50,928 nucleotides of DNA, taken from NCBI GenBank assembly GCA_016928435.1, contig JAFGKT010000064.1, positions 66,753 to 117,680 of the forward strand, written 5' to 3'. Source of the stretch: Sedimentisphaerales bacterium. Lineage in GTDB: Bacteria > Planctomycetota > Phycisphaerae > Sedimentisphaerales > SM23-30. A model generated the notes under the pieces. That model was not told where the DNA came from, ran no database searches, and worked only from the letters and a program-made list of their open reading frames with translations. The stretch's first letter is position 1, and each line of letters begins with the position of its first letter. The position numbers were made by a program, and so were the translations under genes. Below are positions 1-9,848 of the stretch, piece by piece.

Positions 1-332
1 GCCGTCACTGCCAACAGACCTACCACCACCAAGGCCGCCACTCTCATCGGCCAACCAAGCCGAAATCTGCCGCCCCCAACGGTTGCCCCCGGTTTGTTCC
101 GTCGTATCTTGGCCAGAGCTTCTTTTACGTCCGCGGTAAAACGCCCCTGGTCCACTGTTGATGTAACATCAGGCAGATTCGCCAAGGCTTCATCCAGCTT
201 CTTATACTGTCTCAGCAACTCCTGCGCCTCGGCATTGTCGCGCAGAACCTCCTTGAGCTGAGCTTGTTCTTGCTCAGTCAAGTCTGGGTCGTTGTAGCGA
301 CTAATCAATTGTTCCAACTGTTCAGCATTCAT
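1..332 (-). CDS. Anti-sigma factor, partial (3' end outside window)
   Basis: The gene runs off the left edge; about 110 N-terminal residues are visible, starting at the ATG at 330-332. The protein opens with an acidic helical segment (MNAEQLEQLISRYNDPDLTE), continues through a helical cytoplasmic domain of about 90 residues, and then enters a hydrophobic stretch (VAALVVVGLLAV) that should be the single membrane span. There is no zinc-binding HxxxCxxC motif in the visible part, so it is not a classical ZAS-type anti-sigma. The start lies only 2 bases after the stop of the ECF sigma gene, so the two are co-transcribed and probably translationally coupled. Anti-sigma function is inferred from this pairing and the layout (cytoplasmic N-terminus, one membrane span). 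The periplasmic sensor part cannot be seen. Confidence 0.7.
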   Translation of the reverse strand, partial: MNAEQLEQLISRYNDPDLTEQEQAQLKEVLRDNAEAQELLRQYKKLDEALANLPDVTSTVDQGRFTADVKEALAKIRRNKPGATVGGGRFRLGWPMRVAALVVVGLLAVT

Positions 333-334
333 GG

Positions 335-913
335 TTATAGTATGTCTGATAGAATCTTACGTAATTGTCTGCGAGCTTCAAAAACGCTCCATTTAATTGT
401 AGCCAACGTTCTGCCGGTTATCTCGGCGATTTCTTGTTGCGGCACTTTTTCCACCGCGAACAACAACAGCGGCACCCGCAGGTTGTCCGGCAGACTTTCA
501 ATCGCCTCTGCCAAGGCTGTGCCCGTCTCCTGGGCGATCAGTTGTTCTTGCGGCGATGCCACTGATGCAGTCAACTCCGCTCCTCCAATCCGCGGATCCC
601 TTTCGCCGGCTGTGAAGGACTCATCCAACGGCACTGCTTTACGCCGACTGCGCTGCTCGCGAAAATTCAACGACCGCGTCACCACAATCCGCATCAGCCA
701 CGCGCCAAAACGCTCAGCGTCCTTCAATTGATCCAGCGATTGATAGGCCTTTATAAATGCTTCTTGAACCACTTCCTGGCTGTCCGCGACGTTGCTCAAC
801 AGCCGTCCTGCTACAGCCAAGGCTTTGCGCTGGTGCCGTTCAACCAAAATACCATAAGCCTCGTCATTGCCGCCTAGAACTTCACCAACAAGTTGTTCAT
901 CTGGTTTGTTCAC
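335..913 (-). CDS. ECF-family RNA polymerase sigma factor
   Basis: Extracytoplasmic-function sigma factor of about 192 residues that would direct RNA polymerase to a small regulon when released from the downstream anti-sigma. Region 2 is seen near the N-terminus (VVQEAFIKAYQSLDQ, then FGAWLMRIVVTRSLNF) and region 4 as a helix-turn-helix near the C-terminus (PQQEIAEITGRTLATIKWSV). They are joined by a short linker, with no region 1 or 3, as usual for the group. I chose the GTG at 911-913, which has GGAG upstream. A TTG nine codons earlier lies inside a hairpin (932-956) and has no ribosome site. A good housekeeping-type promoter is at 1061-1089. Confidence 0.9.
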   Translation of the reverse strand: MNKPDEQLVGEVLGGNDEAYGILVERHQRKALAVAGRLLSNVADSQEVVQEAFIKAYQSLDQLKDAERFGAWLMRIVVTRSLNFREQRSRRKAVPLDESFTAGERDPRIGGAELTASVASPQEQLIAQETGTALAEAIESLPDNLRVPLLLFAVEKVPQQEIAEITGRTLATIKWSVFEARRQLRKILSDIL

Positions 914-931
914 GCCGCGTCTATACTCCGT

Positions 932-956
932 GCGGCACAAATATAGACAGTGCCGC
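932..956 (-). promoter_or_regulatory. Hairpin in the leader of the ECF sigma gene
   Basis: Perfect 7-bp inverted repeat (GCGGCAC / GTGCCGC) around an AT-rich 11-base loop, just upstream of the chosen GTG start and its GGAG. It could be an operator or an RNA hairpin that tunes translation. Function is inference. Confidence 0.35.
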
Positions 957-1060
957 CTCCAAAAAGTTGGTACAATTATTCGCTAATCCGCCCGATATGA
1001 ACCAAAAAACCACACAAATCCATCTTCTGAGCATTAAACCCATTTGTGACAGCGACTTAC

Positions 1061-1089
1061 AGTCTAGCATGCCCCGCGATTCTTGTCAA
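1061..1089 (-). promoter_or_regulatory. Sigma-70-type promoter of the sigma/anti-sigma operon
   Basis: TTGACA at 1084-1089 and TAGACT at 1061-1066, read on the minus strand, with a 17-base spacer. It lies in the 163-bp gap between pssA and the ECF sigma gene, so the pair need not depend on read-through from psd-pssA. Confidence 0.6.
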
Positions 1090-1103
1090 TTATCGCTGTA
1101 AAA

Positions 1104-2027
1104 TTACTTCATTGCTTCTTCTTGAGGTTCCGCCGGCGGTGTTTGCGTTATTTCTGCACCGCCCCGGCGTCGCCGCCAAAGCCAACCCACAACCCCGCTG
1201 CAGGCGAACCATAGAAAACCAATCGCCAAGGTCAACTGCGGTTTCCAGACCAAAAACAGCGCTATTAGTACCAATCGTGCTACATAATGAAAGGGCCTCT
1301 TCCCGCGAATCAAATGATTGATCGCATGCGGATACGGTATCCGGCTCACCATCAGCAGAGCTGTTGCCGCGGTGGCGACAGGCAGCAGATATACTATTGC
1401 TTCACTGGTAGCGACTACCCATTCCCGCGGCACATCTTCCTGCAATTCCGGCAACAAGTCTCTGCAAAGCAGTACCAAAGACGCGATCAGGCCCGCCGCC
1501 GCCGGTGAAGGCAATCCGCTAAAGCCCATATGCGACGAAATATCCGCGTTGCTTTCGATATTGAAACGAGCCAACCTCATCGCGGCGCAGCAAACATAAG
1601 CAACCGCGATTAACCAAAGTAGTTTGCCTCCCGCGCCGCCAAATGCTGGGCCTACCGGCCCTAAAATATCATGCAGCGAACTCTCCACCACCCGCAGCAT
1701 CAAAAATGCCGGCGCTACGCCAAAACTCACCATGTCCGCCATCGAATCCAGTTGCGCCCCAAAACCCGTGGTGCTGCCCGAAAGCCTAGCTACCTGACCG
1801 TCCAAAGCATCGGCGATCATGGCTAGAAAAATCATATAAGCCGCTGCCGCAAAATAAGTTAGTGAAGGTTTGGCCAGCCACAATGCTTTCGGGTCATTCA
1901 TGCCCCGTGCCGCGAAATGGATAGCTGCGAACCCGCATACCGCGTTCATTAGCGTCGCCAGCGCCGGCAGTACTGCCACGCGTTTCAATTGTTCTGCCGG
2001 GCCTCGGCGTTTCTTTCGTCGGGTCAT
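1104..2027 (-). CDS. pssA: CDP-diacylglycerol--serine O-phosphatidyltransferase
   Basis: Makes phosphatidylserine from CDP-diacylglycerol and serine in the inner membrane, the first committed step to phosphatidylethanolamine. The CDP-alcohol phosphotransferase signature DG-x2-AR-x8-G-x3-D-x3-D is complete (DGQVAR, then G, then LDSMAD) at about residues 75-98, after a basic N-terminus (MTRRKKRRGP). Several hydrophobic segments follow, and the C-terminal tail is proline- and glutamate-rich. At 307 residues it is somewhat longer than the bacterial type II enzymes of about 250. Its ATG overlaps the psd stop codon by one base (TAATG), which couples translation of the two genes; psd acts directly on the product of this enzyme. 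Confidence 0.93.
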   Translation of the reverse strand: MTRRKKRRGPAEQLKRVAVLPALATLMNAVCGFAAIHFAARGMNDPKALWLAKPSLTYFAAAAYMIFLAMIADALDGQVARLSGSTTGFGAQLDSMADMVSFGVAPAFLMLRVVESSLHDILGPVGPAFGGAGGKLLWLIAVAYVCCAAMRLARFNIESNADISSHMGFSGLPSPAAAGLIASLVLLCRDLLPELQEDVPREWVVATSEAIVYLLPVATAATALLMVSRIPYPHAINHLIRGKRPFHYVARLVLIALFLVWKPQLTLAIGFLWFACSGVVGWLWRRRRGGAEITQTPPAEPQEEAMK

Positions 2028-2719
2028 TATTTACCTTCCGCGCTGTCACGCTCATACCTTACCAGCACCGTTGTGCCCGCCCGTACGGTGTCTCCGACCT
2101 TAACTTGTATCTTAGCACCCTCGTTGGCGGGCAAATACAGCTCTGTACGCGAACCGAACTTTATCATACCATATTTTTGCCCCGCCTCCAACTTCGCCCC
2201 AATCGGCTCATCGCACACGATCCGCCTCGCGATGGCTCCGGTTATCTGTTTTACCATTACCGCCCCGACTGGATGCTCCCCGCATTTAAGCCCCAGACAC
2301 AAAGCCTCATTTTCTGCTGAAGCCTTCTCATAACGCAGTGCGTTAATGCACTTGCCCGGATGCCGCTGGATGTATTCCACCTCACCTGCGCAAGGCACGC
2401 GATTGATATGAACATCCAAAACGCTCAGGAATATCCCAATTCGAGTCGCGGCCCCCTTGAGGTATTCCGTTTCAGCCAACTGCTTGATATCCGTAACTTT
2501 ACCGTCTGCCGGCGCTACCAAAATCCCCCAATCTTGCGGTATTGTCCGCTTTGGATCCCGAAAAAACGCCGTTAATGCCCCCGCCAACACTAAAATCCCC
2601 AATTCCAGCCAAGGTCTCCCCCCCGGCCACAGCCACCAGAAAACCAACACAGCAGATATCGCCAAAACCCATATTGTAGCTACTTCTCGCCGCCCATAAC
2701 CCGTAATAGGAATCTTCAT
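2027..2719 (-). CDS. psd: Phosphatidylserine decarboxylase (short, archaeal-type)
   Basis: Decarboxylates phosphatidylserine to phosphatidylethanolamine at the inner membrane. About 230 residues with a hydrophobic hairpin near the N-terminus (VATIWVLAISAVLVFWWLW). Family landmarks are APADGKV, the histidine segment LSVLDVHINRVP, and the self-cleavage site in the form FGS (MIKFGSRTELYLP), where the serine would become the pyruvoyl cofactor. The short length and the GS site fit the archaeal-type subgroup rather than the longer LGST proteobacterial enzyme. I took the ATG at 2719, which has AAGGG upstream; an in-frame ATG ten codons earlier is possible. First gene of the psd-pssA operon. Confidence 0.92.
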   Translation of the reverse strand: MKIPITGYGRREVATIWVLAISAVLVFWWLWPGGRPWLELGILVLAGALTAFFRDPKRTIPQDWGILVAPADGKVTDIKQLAETEYLKGAATRIGIFLSVLDVHINRVPCAGEVEYIQRHPGKCINALRYEKASAENEALCLGLKCGEHPVGAVMVKQITGAIARRIVCDEPIGAKLEAGQKYGMIKFGSRTELYLPANEGAKIQVKVGDTVRAGTTVLVRYERDSAEGK

Positions 2720-2767
2720 AATACCCTTTTTTTTGAATAACTTTTGCATATAACCCGTATCTTGAAT

Positions 2768-2796
2768 ATTATCTCGCTGTGCGCGCTTCTTAGCAA
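2768..2796 (-). promoter_or_regulatory. Promoter for psd-pssA
   Basis: TTGCTA at 2791-2796 and GATAAT at 2768-2773 on the minus strand, 17-base spacer, about 50 bases before the psd start. It sits in the divergent region between psd and eno. Confidence 0.5.
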
Positions 2797-2893
2797 GCGT
2801 TGTTTACAGTGTTTTCGGCTAACCTTTTCTTGTGGAAAAGAACCCGCCATGCCGATAACAGTATTGATAAATGTTTCTAAAGAGAGAATTTAG

Positions 2894-4195
<1,302 letters not shown>

Positions 4196-4250
4196 AGCAA
4201 ACCCAGTTCAGCGTCGCGGCGTCATAACCGCACGCTCAAAGGTCAATTGA

Positions 4251-4763
4251 ATGAATAAACCCACTAGCCATGGCATTCACCTAATAGACGCTCTCGGGCG
4301 TTTCATTGGATTTGTCATTGTTGCTACCGTGGGTATGGCCTCTGTCGGCATAGCGTTGCTGGCCCAACCGGTCAGTCAATACTATGCCGACAAGGCTCTT
4401 GTTGAGCAGCACACCCAAAATATCGAACAGCTTCGCCTGCAGGTAAGTCAGCAGGAGGAATTGCTTGCCAACGCCTCCAACCCCGCTGTTCTGGAACGTT
4501 GTGCCGTGGCCAACCTGCGTTATCTTCCCGCCGAGGCCGCAAGCAACCCTATGCCCCCTCTCGACTACGATTGGCCCGAGCTTGAACGAGCGCTAAGCGT
4601 CGTCCAAACTCAGCCTGTTGCTGTTGCCCCATTGCATCAAGTAGAAATACGCCGATGGGCCGATACCTTGGCCGCGCAACCCCAGCGCCAAATCTTCCTA
4701 CTATTGGCCGGCGCCGCCCTGGTCCTCGTCGCCCTAGCCTGTTTCAGCCGCCGACCCCAATAA
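4251..4763 (+). CDS. FtsB/DivIC-like membrane coiled-coil protein
   Basis: Small membrane protein of 170 residues. One span lies near the N-terminus (about 15-40, IGFVIVATVGMASVGIALLA), followed by a short heptad-like coiled coil (about 48-72, VEQHTQNIEQLRLQVSQQEE), a proline-rich linker, and a second span near the C-terminus (about 148-165, IFLLLAGAALVLVALACF). Gene order after eno and the span-plus-coil layout match septum-formation initiator proteins (FtsB/DivIC), which link FtsL and FtsQ in division. The second, C-terminal span is not typical of FtsB, so homology is uncertain. AAGG lies 9 bases before the ATG. Confidence 0.6.
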   Translation: MNKPTSHGIHLIDALGRFIGFVIVATVGMASVGIALLAQPVSQYYADKALVEQHTQNIEQLRLQVSQQEELLANASNPAVLERCAVANLRYLPAEAASNPMPPLDYDWPELERALSVVQTQPVAVAPLHQVEIRRWADTLAAQPQRQIFLLLAGAALVLVALACFSRRPQ

Positions 4764-4784
4764 CACAGACCTAACAACGTTTAC

Positions 4785-4810
4785 AAATTAATCTTGTTAA
4801 TCCCGTCAAA
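4785..4810 (-). repeat. Dispersed repeat, 'GACAGGATTAAC' family (minus orientation)
   Basis: On the minus strand this reads TTTGACGGGATTAACAAG and onward, the same core as copies at about 32211, 34763 and 34870, which are on the plus strand. Non-coding. The opposite orientation left and right of about 30 kb is discussed in findings. Confidence 0.6.
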
Positions 4811-4873
4811 TAATCCCCCAGCCTTCCATCCACATTGTGCCTTAGATTATCCCCCTGTCCCTTATATTCGCCT

Positions 4874-4920
4874 CTGGCTAATTGAAAATTAGCGTTAATC
4901 AGCGAAATCTGCGGATTAAG
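4874..4920 (+). repeat. Dispersed repeat, 'GCTAATT...ATCTGCGGATTAAG' family
   Basis: Matches the reverse complement of 31990-32036 (shared pieces include TCTGCGGATAAG-like and CTGGCTAA ends). It fills much of the 173-bp gap between the FtsB-like gene and the DUF362 gene. No gene is seen in this gap. Confidence 0.6.
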
Positions 4921-4936
4921 TTCCCCACCTGATGTT

Positions 4937-5971
4937 TTACCATCGCTCTTGCCGAATATAGCGATACTGAATCTGGTTCATATTCGCATAGCCCAGCCCC
5001 ATCGCCTCGGCAGTGTTCAAATATCCCGCCTGAATCTCCCCATCCACTTCGTCAGGCATCACCATACTCTCGCGGGCCTGCAGCAATATCTCTAATGCCA
5101 CACTATCCGCCGCTACCGGATCCGCGCTGAAAATCAACGTCCCCCGTTCATAAACATATCGCTGCTGCACCACAGGTCCACCTTGATACAGTATCCGCAG
5201 CGCGTTAGTGATGGTCAGCCTAAGTTTGCTCTGAATCTCAGGCAGCGCGAATACTTCTGCCATAAACGGATCGCCATGGTTCACATACAAACGCGCCGGC
5301 CGTTTCAAAACCGGCCAACACAAATTCGCCAACCCCCCGCGCATCCCTATAATATTATCATCTAAAATAGAAGGCACATTGATAATCGCCGTAACTTCAT
5401 CCAGCCATGTCGCCAGAAAATCCTCGTCGCTGTTGAAAATCGTTGGCTCCGCCTGCCAACCGTACCGCCAAGGCCTTGTCCCCGCCGCGTTGTCCGGCAA
5501 AACATCCAGCCCCACCACCATAATATTCTCTCGTCGGAACCCCGCTTCATACAAACAATCCAGCAACGCTTCCGCCAAACCCGTATTCACCCCCAACTCA
5601 CGATCACCCACCCGCGTAAAATTCAACGCCACAATATCATCGTCACTAATAAAGCACCGCCAAGCCGCTGCTGCGTCCTCGGTTTGGGCCAATTGATTAA
5701 CTCCCGTCGTTATCATTTGGCGTAGGCTCGCATTATGTACCCGCGTGCCCCGTACCGCGTAAACTCCATGAATCTCAAAAACCCGTGATTTCTCCATCCC
5801 TAGCGGATCGTTGATTGCCCGATGAACCCGCCCTGTGCCCCCGCACCAGCCCGCCAGTCCTATAACTAACAGCAATCCTATGACCACCGTCCGCAGGCCC
5901 ATTTCCGCTGAACCACTCAAATCACCACGTTCTAGCCGCGGATACCATCTTTTACCTGCTGGATTACGCAT
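4937..5971 (-). CDS. DUF362 domain protein, exported or membrane-anchored
   Basis: 344 residues. A hydrophobic segment at about 25-42 (TVVIGLLLVIGLAG) indicates a signal anchor. The rest resembles DUF362 proteins: 'ALNFTRVGDRELGVNTGLA', GFRRENIMVVG, INVPSILDDNIIGMRGGLAN and a C-terminal segment with PVAADSVALEIL. These proteins are often linked to iron-sulfur or maturation functions, but no cysteine cluster is present here, so no reaction is assigned. The start may be the ATG at 5971 or the internal ATG at 5902, which would place the hydrophobic stretch right at the N-terminus like a signal peptide. It stands alone, with gaps of about 170 and 200 bp on either side. Confidence 0.7.
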   Translation of the reverse strand: MRNPAGKRWYPRLERGDLSGSAEMGLRTVVIGLLLVIGLAGWCGGTGRVHRAINDPLGMEKSRVFEIHGVYAVRGTRVHNASLRQMITTGVNQLAQTEDAAAAWRCFISDDDIVALNFTRVGDRELGVNTGLAEALLDCLYEAGFRRENIMVVGLDVLPDNAAGTRPWRYGWQAEPTIFNSDEDFLATWLDEVTAIINVPSILDDNIIGMRGGLANLCWPVLKRPARLYVNHGDPFMAEVFALPEIQSKLRLTITNALRILYQGGPVVQQRYVYERGTLIFSADPVAADSVALEILLQARESMVMPDEVDGEIQAGYLNTAEAMGLGYANMNQIQYRYIRQERW

Positions 5972-6174
5972 AAACTAGCCGCATTTGCCCCATTCTCGAA
6001 AAAAATATCTCTATTTGCCCCATAACGCCGTTCACTTTCAAATATCGGCTATATCAACACTGGACACACGCCCGATAAGTGTAATAATGTTATTTTTACA
6101 AGCTTATTGCTCCATCGGAAGATCAAACGTTTAATCCGTGTCATCGCAACCGTAAAACAGGAGATTCCAAAACC

Positions 6175-7605
6175 GTGGTTTGCCAAAATTCGCTCAGCCT
6201 TCAAGCCGCCCAAGAAAAACTCGACGCTAACAATCAATCTCATCTGCTGAACTTCATCGATCAGCTTAATCCCGAGCAGACCCAAAACTTACTCAGCCAG
6301 ATTGACGCCCTCAATTTCGATCTCATCAATCCATTGCTGGATAAGTATGTAAGGCAGGAACCCACTTTAGCACTGCCCCAAGAGATTCTCCCTGCCCCTG
6401 TTTATCCCATCGAACCCACCGCCGATCTCGTCGACAAATATCGATCCGCACTTGAGCTTGGCGAAAGTCTAATTCGGTCCGGCAAAGTCGCGGCCTTCAC
6501 CGTGGCTGGCGGACAAGGAACCCGTCTAAACTTTAACGGCCCCAAAGGCAACTTCCCCGCCACCCCCATCAAACAAAAAACTCTCTTCCAGGTCTTCGCT
6601 GAAGGCATCGCCGCTGTCCAAAATGCTTATGGCGCCGTCATACCCTGGTATATCATGACCAGCCCCGCCAATCACGCTGATACAGTCGCCGCCTTCCAAG
6701 CCAACAATTACTTCGGTCTCGATCCCGCTAACGTCATGCACTTCCCCCAAGGTATGATGCCCAGCTTCCATCGCGATGGCAAAATTGTATTGGCTTCCCC
6801 CGATAGTCTTGCGCTTTCACCCGACGGCCACGGCGGTTCGCTCCGCGCCCTCCATACCAGCGGCGCTCTCGAAGATATGTCCCGACGAGGCATCGAACAA
6901 ATCAGCTATTTCCAAATCGACAACCCCCTCGTTTATGTCATCGACCCTATGTTCATCGGCCTGCACGCACTCGACCAAGCCGAAATGTCTTCCAAAGCCG
7001 TCATCAAAGCCGAACCCCTCGAAAAGGTCGGCAACTTCACTCTTGTTGATGGTCGCGTAACCGTTATCGAATACAGCGATCTGCCCGACAAACTCGCACA
7101 AAAACGCAACCCCGACGGCTCCCTTTGCTTCGAGTCCGGCAGTATCGCCATTCATGTCATCAAACGAGATTTTGTCGCCCAACTCAATCAGCACGGCTTT
7201 TCCCTGCCCTGGCACCGCGCCGTCAAACGCGTTCCTTATATCGACAGCAACGGCGCATTAGTCGAACCCGATCAACCCAATGCCGTCAAACTCGAAACCT
7301 TCGTCTTTGATGCCCTCCCCCTTGCCCAACGCAGTATCATCTACGAAATCGACCGCAAAGAGCAATTCGCTCCCATCAAAAACGCCACCGGAACCGATAG
7401 CGTCGAAAGTTCCCAACAACTGCAAATCGAACGCGCCGCCGCCTGGCTCGAACGCGCCGGCATTACCGTGCCCCGCAAACCCGATGGCGCCGTCGATGCC
7501 CAGATAGAAATTTCACCCCTCTTTGCCCATTGCCCCGAAGCTCTCACCGAAAAAGCGTCCAGCATCAAACCTATCAATCCCGGCGATTGCGTCTATATTG
7601 CCTAA
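6175..7605 (+). CDS. UDPGP-family nucleotidyltransferase (UDP-N-acetylglucosamine/UDP-glucose pyrophosphorylase)
   Basis: Forms a UDP-sugar from UTP and a sugar 1-phosphate in the cytoplasm. The 476-residue protein has the eukaryote-like UAP1/UGP layout: a helical N-terminus, the uridine-binding loop VAGGQGTRLNFNGPKGNFP at about 110-128 with KTLFQVFAE after it, MTSPANHADT, a glycine-rich SPDGHGGSLRAL, and the metal segment QIDNPLVYVIDP. The GGQGTRL...PKG pattern favours UDP-N-acetylhexosamine pyrophosphorylase, but UDP-glucose cannot be excluded. The start is GTG at 6175 with AGGAG 11 bases upstream. It could supply cell-wall or lipopolysaccharide precursors. A second candidate GlmU-like protein is at 10635-11912. 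Confidence 0.85.
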   Translation: MVCQNSLSLQAAQEKLDANNQSHLLNFIDQLNPEQTQNLLSQIDALNFDLINPLLDKYVRQEPTLALPQEILPAPVYPIEPTADLVDKYRSALELGESLIRSGKVAAFTVAGGQGTRLNFNGPKGNFPATPIKQKTLFQVFAEGIAAVQNAYGAVIPWYIMTSPANHADTVAAFQANNYFGLDPANVMHFPQGMMPSFHRDGKIVLASPDSLALSPDGHGGSLRALHTSGALEDMSRRGIEQISYFQIDNPLVYVIDPMFIGLHALDQAEMSSKAVIKAEPLEKVGNFTLVDGRVTVIEYSDLPDKLAQKRNPDGSLCFESGSIAIHVIKRDFVAQLNQHGFSLPWHRAVKRVPYIDSNGALVEPDQPNAVKLETFVFDALPLAQRSIIYEIDRKEQFAPIKNATGTDSVESSQQLQIERAAAWLERAGITVPRKPDGAVDAQIEISPLFAHCPEALTEKASSIKPINPGDCVYIA

Positions 7606-7795
7606 AATTATGCCGATGCCCTGTTTATAGCGTTTGACGACACATCGAAAAAACCTTAGCTATCGCATTGTGTTTGCGTTACAATATCGCTATGGAGGCG
7701 GCCCAAAGGCCGTTGCGAAATATCCTGTAAACAAACAGTCATAAATGCGTTGGTTGTAATAGGTAATTCGGGAATCTTCTTGAAAGGAGCAAACA

Positions 7796-8326
7796 ATGCA
7801 AAACACCGTGCGCTCGGCGCCTCTTAAATGGTTGGTAGCCGGTATCGTTCTGGGTTTGTGTCAAATCTTGGCCGTCGCGTTGAGTGATCCCCTTGGAGTG
7901 TCCACCCAATTCGTGATCGTGGATACCAAAATCATTCAATCGATATCACCCCAATATGTCCAGGACCACCCATTAGTCAGCGCCGATAAATATCAGTCGT
8001 TTGGCTACGGTTGGTGGCTCGATATCGGCCTACTAATCGGAGCCTTTGTGGCTGCGATTGCCGTTCGTCGTTGGCGCATCCGCGGCAGCACCGTCTGGTC
8101 TCACGTCAATGGCCATTCGCTGGGCGTGCGCTTCCTATTATGTTTTATTGGCGGTTTCCTTGTGTTACTCGGTGCCCGTTTCGCCGGCGGTTGTACCAGC
8201 GGTCAATTCATCAGCGGATGGACTCAACTTTCCCTTTCAGCCGTGCCCTTCACCATCGGCATGTTTGTCGCCGGTATGATCACCGCGCGTATCATCTATC
8301 CGAAAACCCCACGTATCGATAAATAG
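7796..8326 (+). CDS. YeeE/YedE-family membrane protein (PmpA/PmpB-like half 1)
   Basis: 176 residues with about four or five membrane spans, starting at LKWLVAGIVLGLCQILAVAL. It carries the conserved cysteine motif GARFAGGCTSGQF of the YeeE/YedE (DUF395, sulfur transport) family, in which cysteines pass thiosulfate or related sulfur species across the inner membrane. Unlike the one-piece E. coli TsuA, this is a half-size protein, and its partner follows after 9 bases. AAAGGAG precedes the ATG. Substrate is inferred from the family. Confidence 0.85.
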   Translation: MQNTVRSAPLKWLVAGIVLGLCQILAVALSDPLGVSTQFVIVDTKIIQSISPQYVQDHPLVSADKYQSFGYGWWLDIGLLIGAFVAAIAVRRWRIRGSTVWSHVNGHSLGVRFLLCFIGGFLVLLGARFAGGCTSGQFISGWTQLSLSAVPFTIGMFVAGMITARIIYPKTPRIDK

Positions 8327-8335
8327 GAGCCTGTT

Positions 8336-8869
8336 ATGTCACCAACAATTCTTGGTTTAATCATCGGTTTCATTTTTGGCGCAGCCTTGATCTTGGCCGG
8401 CTTGGCTGACCCCGACAAAATCATCGGCACCTTACGACTCAAAGACTTTCACGCGATGCGCACCATAGCGGTTTTCGTTATCGTTAGTATGCTCGGGTAT
8501 TGGCTGCTCGATCTTCTGGGTTATGCTCACGGCAGTGTCAAGGCCGCTGTAATCATCCCGGTTATCATAGGTGGCGTACTTCTAGGTGTGGGGTTCGGCA
8601 TGACCGGCTTCTGCCCTGGTACAGGCCTGGCCTGCGCCGCCGCCGGCCGAATCGACGCCATAGTCGCAACCGCGGGAATGCTCCTCGGAGCCCTTGCCTA
8701 CATCCTGCTCTATCCTTTTATCGTCCCCGCCATGGAAGGCGTCTGGAACTACGGAAAAGTCACCCTGCCTGAAATTACCCCCATCTCCCGCACTATCTAC
8801 ACCATCGCCATCGCCGGTTTCGGTATAATCATCCTGTTTCTAACTCGCCCCCGCGCAAAAACAGTATGA
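8336..8869 (+). CDS. YeeE/YedE-family membrane protein (PmpA/PmpB-like half 2)
   Basis: 177 residues, also about five spans (ILGLIIGFIFGAALILAGLA at the start). It holds the matching cysteine motif GMTGFCPGTGLACAAAGR. Together with the previous gene it makes the two-protein form of the YeeE/YedE channel; the family is proposed to move sulfur compounds. TAGGAG lies just upstream of the ATG, and the 9-bp gap implies one transcript. No rhodanese, TusA or persulfide dioxygenase gene is next to the pair here, so the pathway is open. Confidence 0.85.
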   Translation: MSPTILGLIIGFIFGAALILAGLADPDKIIGTLRLKDFHAMRTIAVFVIVSMLGYWLLDLLGYAHGSVKAAVIIPVIIGGVLLGVGFGMTGFCPGTGLACAAAGRIDAIVATAGMLLGALAYILLYPFIVPAMEGVWNYGKVTLPEITPISRTIYTIAIAGFGIIILFLTRPRAKTV

Positions 8870-8924
8870 AATCCCCAGCCATAGACGATGCAGCTAGAAA
8901 GCGAACACAAAAAATCAAATTGCT

Positions 8925-9593
8925 CTAGCCCAACAACCCCAATAGCGTTTCCACCCCCACCTCCGTCAAGCAATCCACCACCAGATCCGCCGCCCGCAGC
9001 TTATCCGCACTGGTCGAGTTAGTTACCGCGATGCACTTTGCCCCCGCGGCCTTGGCGGCCTCCACCCCGGCCGGAGCATCCTCTATCACCACGCACCGAC
9101 TCGGATCCAAGCCTAGCGCTGCTGCCGCTTTCAAGAACAATTCCGGATCGGGTTTCTTATTCTTAACGTCGCTGCCGGTAATGTACGCCATCTTATCGTA
9201 AGGCACTTTTGCCCCGCGCAAAGCCGGTTCTGAAAGTTCCCGCGCACTCGAAGTGGCTATCGCGACCTTAAAATCCTCCCGGCCCATTGCTGCGCTCATC
9301 AATTCCAATACCCCAGGAAAGGCCGGCAAAGGATCCTGCGACAAGATGCTCAAAATGTTTTCCTGCCGGGCTGCCGTTGCCAGTTTCAGTTGCTCCTGGT
9401 CCAACGTCACGCCGTGGGCTTGCGCCGCCACCCGAACATATTCCGTCGCGCCGCGACCCAACCCCGCTTCAAAGTCCTCTTTCTTAACTCCTGTCAAGCC
9501 GAACAAGTCCTCGAACATCTTCACTGTTGCCCGAACATTCACCGCTTCGGTATCCGCGATAACCCCATCCACATCAAAAATCAATCCGTACAT
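8925..9593 (-). CDS. HAD-superfamily phosphatase (beta-phosphoglucomutase/GPH-like)
   Basis: Cytoplasmic hydrolase or mutase of about 222 residues. All four HAD motifs are seen: DVDGVIADTE (nucleophile and acid/base aspartates), the serine in IATSSAREL, the lysine in KNKKPDPELF, and the acidic pair in VVIEDAPAGVEAAKAAG. The helical cap after motif I and the KPDPELF segment place it in the beta-phosphoglucomutase / phosphoglycolate phosphatase branch; the substrate cannot be read from sequence. The ATG at 9593 directly precedes the core strand (MYGLIFDVDG); an upstream in-frame TTG adds five residues and is less likely. Confidence 0.85.
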   Translation of the reverse strand: MYGLIFDVDGVIADTEAVNVRATVKMFEDLFGLTGVKKEDFEAGLGRGATEYVRVAAQAHGVTLDQEQLKLATAARQENILSILSQDPLPAFPGVLELMSAAMGREDFKVAIATSSARELSEPALRGAKVPYDKMAYITGSDVKNKKPDPELFLKAAAALGLDPSRCVVIEDAPAGVEAAKAAGAKCIAVTNSTSADKLRAADLVVDCLTEVGVETLLGLLG

Positions 9594-9780
9594 TATTGCA
9601 AGTTCCAATTATGTTTCTGTCAACTTTCGCAGTTTTGAACGTCAAAATATGCACTCAGAAGTGCCTTTTCATCGCATATGTATTTTAGTTTATTTTTGAT
9701 CATACTTTCGAAAGCGAAAAAAAACAATCAGCTCACTCCAAAAGGCACTTACTATGAGACCTGACAATGTAAATCAAGAA

Positions 9781-9800
9781 AAAGTGCGAAATAGCACTTT
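9781..9800. repeat. Perfect palindrome AAAGTGC-GAAATA-GCACTTT
   Basis: 7-bp stem with a 6-base loop in the gene-free stretch 9594-9848. Seventeen bases recur in reverse complement at 19424-19440 just before prfA. Nearby are further half-sites (GCACT/AGTGC at about 9652-9665, and AGGCACTT at about 9743). Operator or terminator role is unknown. Confidence 0.5.
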
Positions 9801-9848
9801 CTGATAAAATCTAGAAAACGTTTCTGAAAACGCCCCCGCAACTTCACA